DNA from: Peptococcaceae bacterium
GTDB lineage: Bacteria; Bacillota; Peptococcia; DRI-13; UBA5745
Assembly: GCA_031264885.1 (NCBI GenBank)
Contig: JAISDM010000080.1
Span: 1-11,583, forward strand
Direction: 5' to 3'
Length of the DNA: 11,583 nt
Part shown: positions 6,627 through 11,583 of the stretch, in pieces
Layout: every line of letters starts with the position of its first letter
How positions within the stretch are numbered: the stretch's first letter is position 1
Translations under genes and position numbers: made by a program
The notes under the pieces: generated by a model
Database searches by the model: none
What the model was told of the DNA's origin: nothing
The model's input: the letters and a program-made list of their open reading frames with translations, nothing else

Positions 6627-7357
6627 TCTTTCTCTATCTCCTGAAAAGTCGCGCTGAATGTCTGTTCCGCGCGGTTTGGGCTGGGTTTTTTTCCGGCTTT
6701 GTCGGCCTTTCTCTTTGTCTCATAGCCGTCGCTCTCATATTTCAGACAGCACATCAGCCGCCCGCAGATCCCGGAAATTTTTGTGGGATTCAGTGATAAA
6801 TTCTGATCTTTCGCCATTCGAATAGACACCGGCTCGAAATCCCCGAGAAACGAGACACAGCACAGTTCCCGGCCGCAAGAGCCGATTCCGCCCAACATCT
6901 TCGCCTCATCCCGCACGCCGATTTGACGCAGCTCAATGCGGGTTCGGAAAATGGCCGCCAGATCCTTCACCAGTTCCCTGAAATCCACCCGTCCGTCGGC
7001 GGTGAAATAAAACACAATTTTGCTGGAATCAAAAGTGTATTCCACATCCACCAATTTCATGGGCAGTTCATGCTCGGCGATCTTCTGAATACAGATTTTT
7101 TTGGCTTCCTCTTCTTTGACCCGGTTCTGCTCGATTTTGTCCACATCTTCCTGGGTGGCCAGACGAACGAGCTTCTTTAACGGCGACACCAACTGCTCGT
7201 CCGGGATCTGGCGGTTGCCGATCACCGTTTTTCCAAATTCAACCCCGCGAACCGTCTCCACAATCACATGGGTGTGCGGCGCTATTTTTTGCCCGTCCGG
7301 ATCAAAATAATAGGTTTTGCATGACGATTTAAAGCGTACTCCGATGACCTCAGACAA
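6623..7357 (-). CDS. ricT: YaaT/RicT, PSP1-domain Fe-S protein of the Ric (Y) complex
   Basis: RicT (YaaT) works with RicA (YlbF) and RicF (YmcA). The complex carries [4Fe-4S] clusters and, in B. subtilis, affects RNase Y-dependent mRNA processing, sporulation, competence and biofilm formation. The start is TTG at 7357: a perfect AGGAGG lies 7 bp before it and the product opens (M)SEVIGVRFK, the usual family start. The open frame extends to an ATG at 7405 inside holB, but that form has no such signal. The 244-residue product shows the PSP1 domain (about 60-145), then conserved cysteines C161, C166, C167 (SCGRELCC) and C198, C203, C204 (ICGRLMCC). The C-terminal tail is lysine-rich and likely disordered. 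It overlaps yabA by 4 bp. Confidence 0.92.
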   Translation of the reverse strand: MSEVIGVRFKSSCKTYYFDPDGQKIAPHTHVIVETVRGVEFGKTVIGNRQIPDEQLVSPLKKLVRLATQEDVDKIEQNRVKEEEAKKICIQKIAEHELPMKLVDVEYTFDSSKIVFYFTADGRVDFRELVKDLAAIFRTRIELRQIGVRDEAKMLGGIGSCGRELCCVSFLGDFEPVSIRMAKDQNLSLNPTKISGICGRLMCCLKYESDGYETKRKADKAGKKPSPNRAEQTFSATFQEIEKE

Positions 7358-7373
7358 GAATATCCCTCCTCGC

Positions 7374-8189
7374 TTATTCCGACCGAAACCGGCCGGCGCG
7401 CTCAATTTTTCTCAGATCCAAAAACAAACTCTCCAACACCAATAACGCGTTTACATTGCGCGACAGCATCCATAACGCCTCCCGAATCAGTCCCTGGGCC
7501 TCGCAGCAGGTCAGGGGATCCCACGGTCCTCCCCCGGAGACCGCCTGAACCATCCGGTTCCGATAAATCTCTTCCATAGCTTCCAGCACAGGCTCCAGCT
7601 TGTCCTTCTCTTTATCCAGAGAAGCGGCCCACCGGAATGCCTCCAGCAAAGACGCGGGCAGGGATTCCAGTATCCGCAGCCCGGTTTCCGGTTCCAGACG
7701 CGCCGCGCTTTCCCCGAAAGGCACCTGCCAGCACCGGGACAAGATGGTCGGAAGCATGTTTTCTATTTTCAGGGTCAGCAATATCAGCACCGTAGCCCGC
7801 GGCGGTTCCTCCAGGAGCTTCAGCAGGCTGTTGGCCGCCTGATCGGTTAATTTCCGCGCGTCTTCCAGAACGATGACCTTCGTCGCGCCTTCCAGCGGCT
7901 TGCGTTGGGCGATTTCCCGCAGGGGCCGGACCTGTCCGATTTTCATGGAGGCTTCGTCCGGCAGAATCCACGTCAAATCCGGATGAGTCCCCTGGGATGT
8001 TTTCCGGCAATCCGGACAAACCCCGCAAGGGAACCCATCCTCCGTCAAACAGGCGCAGTTGAGGCTTTGAGCCAGAATCAGCGCGCTTTCGCGCATTTCC
8101 TCCTCCTGGGAGCCATAGAACACATAGGCGTGAGACGGGCGGTTCATCGCCACGTTTTTCAGAACCCTCTCAAAAGCCTGATTTCTCAT
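7374..8189 (-). CDS. holB: DNA polymerase III delta-prime subunit HolB
   Basis: A 271-residue clamp-loader subunit. Delta-prime is the stator of the clamp loader, which places the sliding clamp on DNA. The AAA+ N-terminal half shows the expected degenerate P-loop (GSQEEEMRES at about 26-35, with no GKT, so no ATP hydrolysis). A zinc module follows: C47-x7-C55-x2-C58-x2-C61 (PCGVCPDC). Then come LLKLLEEPP (about 122-130) and the SRC motif (151-153) that supplies the arginine finger to a neighbouring ATPase. The C-terminal helical part is divergent, as is usual in Bacillota. The ATG overlaps the yaaR stop as ATGA. The stop lies 16 bp before the yaaT TTG, and the yaaT ribosome site falls in this gap. 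Confidence 0.92.
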   Translation of the reverse strand: MRNQAFERVLKNVAMNRPSHAYVFYGSQEEEMRESALILAQSLNCACLTEDGFPCGVCPDCRKTSQGTHPDLTWILPDEASMKIGQVRPLREIAQRKPLEGATKVIVLEDARKLTDQAANSLLKLLEEPPRATVLILLTLKIENMLPTILSRCWQVPFGESAARLEPETGLRILESLPASLLEAFRWAASLDKEKDKLEPVLEAMEEIYRNRMVQAVSGGGPWDPLTCCEAQGLIREALWMLSRNVNALLVLESLFLDLRKIERAGRFRSE

Positions 8190-8638
8190 GAATATAAGTC
8201 CACCAGAAGCCCCCGGATCTCATCCAGCTTATTCAGCATTTTCAGCGGGTCTTTTTGCTGACTCAAAGTGATTTTGGTCAATTCGTCCAGTTCCAGATTG
8301 ATCCGCTCAATCCGCTGATATAACTTGGATTTGCCGAACCGGCTCCAGCCCACCTGCTGGCGCATCACATACACCTTGCCCTGGGTCTCTTTCAAAAAAT
8401 GCCGCAGCAAGTCTTTATAGTTCCTTAAATCCGGCAGGGAAAAACTCCTGGCCAGCCGCCCGCCCAAATCGTCCAGCTGATGAAGCAGTTTGTTCAGCGA
8501 TTCCTGCCAAAGCAGCGGCTCCTGCTGTTCCAGCACATCCAGAAAATCTTTTTTGTCCGCCGCGTGAACCCCGACGGTCTCCTCCGCCTTCATTAAGGTA
8601 CGCGTATGTTTCGAACGCCTTTGAAACTCAATCCTCAT
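8186..8638 (-). CDS. yaaR: YaaR family protein (DUF327)
   Basis: A 150-residue protein of the conserved YaaR family, found between yaaQ and holB across Bacillota; its molecular function is not established. It is soluble and mostly helical, with a charged N-terminus (MRIEFQRRSKHTR) and no signal or membrane segment. The conserved-looking stretch is LRNYKDLLRHFLKE, followed by RFGKSKLYQRIERIN, and a C-terminal helix ends the protein. The ATG at 8638 has only a loosely placed AAAAGG about 11 bp upstream, which itself lies in a tandem 10-bp repeat shared with the end of yaaQ. Identification relies on family resemblance plus its exact position. Confidence 0.85.
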   Translation of the reverse strand: MRIEFQRRSKHTRTLMKAEETVGVHAADKKDFLDVLEQQEPLLWQESLNKLLHQLDDLGGRLARSFSLPDLRNYKDLLRHFLKETQGKVYVMRQQVGWSRFGKSKLYQRIERINLELDELTKITLSQQKDPLKMLNKLDEIRGLLVDLYS

Positions 8639-8650
8639 ATCGCATCATGC

Positions 8651-8680
8651 CTTTTCATACTTTTTCATACCTTTTCGTAC
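8651..8680 (-). repeat. Three tandem 10-bp units at the yaaQ-yaaR junction
   Basis: Read in the direction of the genes, three consecutive 10-bp units are GTACGAAAAG, GTATGAAAAA and GTATGAAAAG. The first encodes part of the YaaQ C-terminus (KYEKV), the second contains its TGA stop, and the third supplies the purine stretch upstream of yaaR. Confidence 0.7.
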
Positions 8681-8991
8681 TTTTCCACGTCCAGCACAAA
8701 AATCGTCGCGCCTCCGATTTTTACATTGAATGAAAACGGTATCACAGCCTCCCCCGGCAGCGACATCGGTTCGACAGAAACCATCTCGTTCCGGGGATGG
8801 CACAGGGATTTGACCAATTCCACCACTTCACGCACCTGGCTGTCCTCCAGCCCGATCAGAAGCGTGGTGTTCCCTTTTTTCAGGAAACCGCCGCTGCTGG
8901 TCAGTTTGGTCACCTGAATGCTCCTCTTTGTCAGCCCTTCTATTAAAGAATAAGCATCCATATCATCCACGATACACATGATCATCTTCAT
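8665..8991 (-). CDS. darA: DarA/YaaQ, PII-like cyclic di-AMP receptor protein
   Basis: DarA (YaaQ/PstA) is a trimeric PII-like protein that binds cyclic di-AMP; its downstream partner is unknown. The ATG at 8991 gives 108 residues, the family's normal length, beginning MKMIMCIVDDMDAYSLIEGL. AGGAG lies about 10 bp upstream. An in-frame ATG at 9030 would add 13 residues that do not look like the family. The diagnostic stretch TKLTSSGGFLKKGNTTLLIG (about 29-48), then LED, contains the T-loop base and glycine-rich ligand-binding segment. The C-terminus (VLDVEKYEKV) is encoded partly by a tandem 10-bp repeat. It lies 45 bp downstream of the decarboxylase gene. In B. subtilis tmk separates the two; here it does not. 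Confidence 0.92.
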   Translation of the reverse strand: MKMIMCIVDDMDAYSLIEGLTKRSIQVTKLTSSGGFLKKGNTTLLIGLEDSQVREVVELVKSLCHPRNEMVSVEPMSLPGEAVIPFSFNVKIGGATIFVLDVEKYEKV

Positions 8992-9036
8992 TGCCGCCGC
9001 TCTCCTTTCCAAACTCCACCTACTAATCACTGTTCA

Positions 9037-10530
9037 CTACTCCCTGCAAACCTGAATCCGCCCTCCGCTCAGAAGACCGGTCAGGACGCCGCCCTTGCCC
9101 CGGATCTCCACAAGCCTCTCTATATCGCCGCCGTTCAGCCGCTGCCCCGGGAATATCAAGGGCGTCCCCGGCGGATATACCGCCACGGCGCCGGCCGCCA
9201 GCCTGCCCCGAGCCTGGGTTAGACCTACCGCTTCCCGTTCGCTGAAGAACACCTCCCTGGGCGTCCGCTCCACAGTGACCGCCGCGCTTTGGCGGATCAA
9301 GGAGTCAGGCGCGGACTTGACAGACGCGGGTTTGACAGACGCGGATCCGGCGCGGTCCCGGGCAATTTGCCTCAGAGCGGACAGCAGCCGCCGAACGTCT
9401 CCGGAACCGTGGCCGATGGTCAGCATACACAGCACATAGAAGTCCGTGTCCATCTCCACATCTATTTCATACCGCTCCCGCAATATCCCGGCCAGATCAT
9501 GCCCGGACAATCCCAATTCCGCCGCGGAAAAAGTGATCTTACAGGGATCCGTCTCTCCCGCGTCCGCCTCATCCTGAAACAGGCGGTATCCTCCGATGTC
9601 ACGGATGCCCTGAGCCGTTTCCGAGGCCAGAGACGCCATTTCCTGAAGCTTCTCCCTGCCTTCTGTTTCTATATACCTTCCCATGGCTTCCAGAGACGCC
9701 ATAAGCATATAGGATGGACTGGAGGACTGGAGCAGCCGCAGCGCTTCCCCCAAACGTCCGGACCAGGCCGGGTTCACGCAATGAAGCAGAGCGGTTTGGG
9801 TCAGACTCCCCAGTGTCTTATGCGTTCCATGCACCAGCGCGTCCGGGACGTACGTCAGCGCGGATTTCGGCCCCACTCCGGTGAACGGCAGGTGAGCGCC
9901 ATGGGCCTCATCCACCAGCCAGGCTGTCCCCGGCCTCTTTTTCAGCGAAGCGGCCAATCGATCCAAGGGCGCGCCTACCCCATGGTAGCCGGGATGCACG
10001 GTCACCGCCAAATCCCCGTCCGCGCCCCCGTCCAGCATGCGCTCCCACGCCCGGGCGTCCACTCCCAGAGAAACGCCCCAGACGGGATCCGTCCGGACGG
10101 GCGCGTAAGCAGGTCTGCCCCCGCTCAGCACCATGGCGTGATGCAAAGAAACATGAGCGTCCGCCGGCAGCCACAGGGTTTTTCCAGGCGCGTTCATGGC
10201 CAAAACAGCCGCCATCAGCCCCACGGAAGCGCCGTTGATCAAAAAAAACGCGGCGCTGGTTCCGTAAAGCCGGGCCATGCGCTCCTGAGCGTCCCGCAAG
10301 CAGCCTTCAGGCGCCATTAAACTGTCCAGCCCCGGCAGTTCGGTTAGATCCATAGCCGGCCCGGCCTCGCGCAGGAACCTTTCAAAAGGCGCCCACATGC
10401 CCTTTCCCCTCTGGTGGCCCGGCATATGAAACCCCAGGCGGCCCGAACCGGCTTTCCCGGCCAGCGCCGCCAGCAGCGGCGCCCCTTCGAACAGGTCGTT
10501 TTCCGGAACGCTCTCCGATCCGCTTCCCAT
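9037..10530 (-). CDS. Orn/Lys/Arg decarboxylase family PLP enzyme (YaaO-like)
   Basis: A fold-type I, pyridoxal-phosphate-dependent protein of the group that includes B. subtilis YaaO and SpeA. Members decarboxylate lysine, arginine or ornithine to polyamines or polyamine precursors; the substrate here cannot be told. The opening domain carries GFHMPGHQRGKG. The PLP site is visible as DEAHGAH (D207, H210) and HGTHKTLGSLTQ with the Schiff-base lysine K238, numbered from the ATG at 10530. The C-terminal domain (about 405-497) has a YPPGTPLIFPGQ motif typical of the family. Start 10530 is favoured (497 residues; GGGAG about 5 bp upstream, no overlap with mogA). The in-frame ATG at 10569 overlaps mogA by 19 bp and also has purines upstream. 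Residues near 395-404 come from a 15-bp tandem duplication in an inter-domain linker. Confidence 0.88.
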   Translation of the reverse strand: MGSGSESVPENDLFEGAPLLAALAGKAGSGRLGFHMPGHQRGKGMWAPFERFLREAGPAMDLTELPGLDSLMAPEGCLRDAQERMARLYGTSAAFFLINGASVGLMAAVLAMNAPGKTLWLPADAHVSLHHAMVLSGGRPAYAPVRTDPVWGVSLGVDARAWERMLDGGADGDLAVTVHPGYHGVGAPLDRLAASLKKRPGTAWLVDEAHGAHLPFTGVGPKSALTYVPDALVHGTHKTLGSLTQTALLHCVNPAWSGRLGEALRLLQSSSPSYMLMASLEAMGRYIETEGREKLQEMASLASETAQGIRDIGGYRLFQDEADAGETDPCKITFSAAELGLSGHDLAGILRERYEIDVEMDTDFYVLCMLTIGHGSGDVRRLLSALRQIARDRAGSASVKPASVKSAPDSLIRQSAAVTVERTPREVFFSEREAVGLTQARGRLAAGAVAVYPPGTPLIFPGQRLNGGDIERLVEIRGKGGVLTGLLSGGRIQVCRE

Positions 10531-10550
10531 AGCCTCTCCCGCCCGCCGCG

Positions 10551-11042
10551 TCAATCCGCCGCGGCGCATTCCCCGCCCCTGCCGGTGAGCATCTCCATCC
10601 CGTGGGACAGAACGGGCAGAATCACGCTTAAATTCTCCCGGACAGCCTTGGGACTCCCGGGCAGGTTAACGATCAAAGTTTGGCCGCGAATGCCCGCGGC
10701 CGCCCTGGAAAGCATGGCGCGCGGGGTCGCCTCCATACCTTTGACCCGCATCGCCTCCGTCAAACCCGGCGTCAGGCGCTCCACCACATCCAAAGTGGCT
10801 TCCGGCGTCACATCCCTGGGTGAGAAGCCGGTGCCGCCGGTGGTCAGAATCAAATCGCATTTCAAATCATCCGCCATATGCCGCATCGCCGCCGACAACC
10901 GGTCCCGGTCGTCAGGCAAAACCGCGTATTCAGCCACCTCCGCTCCCAGCGGCTCCATCATCCGCCGGATGACCTGCCCGCTCTCATCTTCCCTCTGCCC
11001 CGCCGCCCCCTTATCGGAAGCGGTCAAAATCCCCACAATCAT
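10551..11042 (-). CDS. MogA/MoaB family molybdenum cofactor biosynthesis protein
   Basis: A 163-residue protein of the MoCF (MogA/MoaB/gephyrin-G) fold, which activates molybdopterin by adenylylation before metal insertion. Recognisable motifs are LTTGGTGFSPRDVTPEA (about 66-82), the molybdopterin-binding loop, and NLPGSPKAVREN (about 128-139). The start MIVGILTASDKGA is typical, and AGGGGATGATC lies just upstream. It is the first gene of the leftward operon. No other cofactor genes (moaA, moaC, moeA) are in view, so its role in the pathway rests on family knowledge only. MogA and MoaB cannot be separated with certainty by eye, so the symbol is left blank. Confidence 0.9.
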   Translation of the reverse strand: MIVGILTASDKGAAGQREDESGQVIRRMMEPLGAEVAEYAVLPDDRDRLSAAMRHMADDLKCDLILTTGGTGFSPRDVTPEATLDVVERLTPGLTEAMRVKGMEATPRAMLSRAAAGIRGQTLIVNLPGSPKAVRENLSVILPVLSHGMEMLTGRGGECAAAD

Positions 11043-11083
11043 ACGATCATCCCCTGTTAAGCCCTATTTTGCTATAACTGCGC

Positions 11084-11112
11084 TTCGTAGTTTGGAAATG
11101 CGCGTCTGTCAA
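11084..11112 (-). promoter_or_regulatory. Possible promoter of the leftward operon
   Basis: On the minus strand a perfect -35 box TTGACA (11112 to 11107) is followed after 17 bp by TACGAA (11089 to 11084), a poor -10 match. A nearby TTATAG (11077 to 11072) is another -10 candidate without good spacing. The location, about 45 bp upstream of the mogA-like start, is right; the -10 quality is weak. Confidence 0.3.
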
Positions 11113-11116
11113 GGAC

Positions 11117-11183
11117 GGGCGGCAGGATGCCGCCCCTACATATGCATCATTCACGGTACCGCAGGGGCGGCATCCTGCCGCCC
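11117..11183. repeat. Nested palindromic intergenic repeat, second copy of the GC-rich family
   Basis: Perfect 20-bp inverted arms at 11117-11136 (GGGCGGCAGG...) and 11164-11183 (...CCTGCCGCCC) enclose 27 bp. Each arm is itself a small palindrome (GGCGGCA / TGCCGCC around a 3-bp loop), so the DNA can fold as one long hairpin or two short ones. The core 11133-11170 aligns with 5321-5358 without gaps at 31 of 38 positions, placing both in one family. No coding capacity. Confidence 0.8.
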
Positions 11184-11220
11184 GAAAATCCGGATCCGCC
11201 CAAACCTGTCACTTGCATAT

Positions 11221-11249
11221 TTGACAAGAGAACTGCTTCCAGTTAACAT
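11221..11249 (+). promoter_or_regulatory. Strong sigma-A type promoter for the UPF0158-like gene
   Basis: A perfect -35 TTGACA (11221-11226), a 17-bp spacer and TAACAT (11244-11249) as -10 lie in AT-rich DNA about 100 bp before the ATG at 11353. Another -10-like TATAAT (11278-11283) has no good -35 partner. It points away from the mogA-like operon. Confidence 0.5.
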
Positions 11250-11352
11250 TATATTACACAAACGCAAGAAAATCATCTATAATTATATGAGCGGCAAGAA
11301 ATTTTTCTGAAATACTTGGAGCCCTAAATATTTAGAATGGAGGCAGAACGGC

Positions 11353-11481
11353 ATGAACAAAGTCAACTTGAAGGACTTAGCGGAGGAAATGGATTTTATG
11401 CTGGACGAGTGGAGCCATTTCGTCAACAGAAAAACCGGTGAAATCATCTCCATTGAGGACAGGTATCTTAGGACTCGTTAA
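11353..11481 (+). pseudogene. Truncated UPF0158-like gene
   Basis: A 42-codon frame with a good ribosome site (GGAGG at 11339-11343, 9 bp upstream) and a promoter-like sequence further up. Its first 36 or so residues, starting MNKVNLKDLAEEMDFMLDEW and continuing HFVNRKTGEIISIED, resemble the N-terminus of UPF0158 proteins, which normally run to roughly 140 residues or more and have no known function. After IED the frame reads RYLRTR and stops. No continuation of the family is visible in any frame within the remaining 100 bp, which look like an intergenic repeat. The simplest reading is a gene cut short by repeat insertion or deletion. A genuine 42-residue protein cannot be excluded. Family assignment is by eye and moderate. 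Confidence 0.55.
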
Positions 11482-11583
11482 ACAATAATCTGCGATTTTT
11501 CACTTGCCCTTTCGCCGCCGGACTGCGTTGTCGTCAGTCGCCATACCACTGCGGGTATGCCTCCTTCCTCCGCCTTGTCCGAC
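11482..11583. repeat. Partial palindromic repeat running off the window end
   Basis: The stretch has several inverted pairs: GACTG / CAGTC (11521-11525 and 11535-11539), CATACC / GGTATG (11542-11547 and 11554-11559), and CGGAC / GTCCG (11519-11523 and 11577-11581). Nested symmetry without coding potential suggests a third intergenic repeat family that continues past the end. Its left boundary is unclear and may begin inside the truncated gene near 11461. That it is repeated elsewhere is inference. Confidence 0.45.

Noticed and set aside
9289..10320. 343-codon open frame on the plus strand opposite the decarboxylase
   Set aside because: It is antisense to clear PLP-enzyme motifs. The product is rich in R, Q, H and P with no domain, as expected from the reverse frame of GC-rich coding DNA.
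11101..11113. 13-base match CGCGTCTGTCAAG shared with the decarboxylase linker duplication (minus strand, near 9330)
   Set aside because: A match of this length is expected a few times by chance in a window of this size on both strands, and the flanks do not align.
10414..11310. 298-codon open frame on the plus strand running through the mogA-like gene and the palindromic repeat
   Set aside because: It crosses the opposite-strand mogA-like gene and a non-coding repeat, and its composition changes abruptly along its length.

Overview
The window (about 11.6 kb, GC-rich outside its AT-rich ends) looks like chromosomal DNA from a Gram-positive, probably clostridial member of the Bacillota. The main reason is a leftward gene run that keeps the order of the Bacillus subtilis yaaO–yaaQ–yaaR–holB–yaaT–yabA–rsmI neighbourhood. 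YaaQ/DarA, YaaR, YaaT/RicT and YabA are all typical of this phylum. AGGAGG-like ribosome sites, GTG and TTG starts, a 3D-domain secreted protein and an EAL-HDOD protein fit the same assignment. I cannot name a genus from the sequence.

Layout. Positions 1-363 hold no gene, but carry a GTCATTCC-type palindromic repeat and a likely promoter. Positions 364-5145 hold five rightward genes spaced 9-39 bp apart: an EAL-HDOD signalling protein, an exported protein with a copper-amine-oxidase-like N-terminal domain, the large and small subunits of an isopropylmalate/homoaconitate-type dehydratase, and a small exported 3D-domain protein. No terminator hairpin is visible between them, so they may be co-transcribed. 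A long perfect hairpin at 5149-5193 closes this run and can also serve the converging leftward operon. A cluster of GC-rich palindromes follows at 5217-5372 and reaches almost to the rsmI stop codon.

Positions 5375-11042 hold eight leftward genes, tightly packed or overlapping (transcription order mogA-like, yaaO-like decarboxylase, yaaQ/darA, yaaR, holB, yaaT/ricT, yabA, rsmI). They join DNA replication (delta-prime subunit, replication-initiation control), a c-di-AMP receptor, the RicT/YaaT Fe-S protein, rRNA methylation, a PLP-dependent amino-acid decarboxylase homologue and a molybdopterin-adenylyltransferase-like protein. The thymidylate kinase gene (tmk), which lies between yaaO and yaaQ in B. 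subtilis, is absent here.

Positions 11043-11352 separate this operon from a rightward gene. The spacer holds a second copy of the GC-rich palindromic family, flanked by outward-facing -35-like TTGACA boxes. The rightward gene (11353-11481) resembles only the N-terminus of UPF0158 proteins. It runs out into what looks like another palindromic repeat, which continues beyond the window.

I see no phage, CRISPR, transposase, toxin-antitoxin or defence genes. The most notable points are the isolated dehydratase gene pair with unusual active-site neighbourhoods, the missing tmk, three apparent intergenic palindromic repeat families in 11.6 kb, and the broken UPF0158-like gene. Nothing here is strong evidence for an undescribed multi-gene system.
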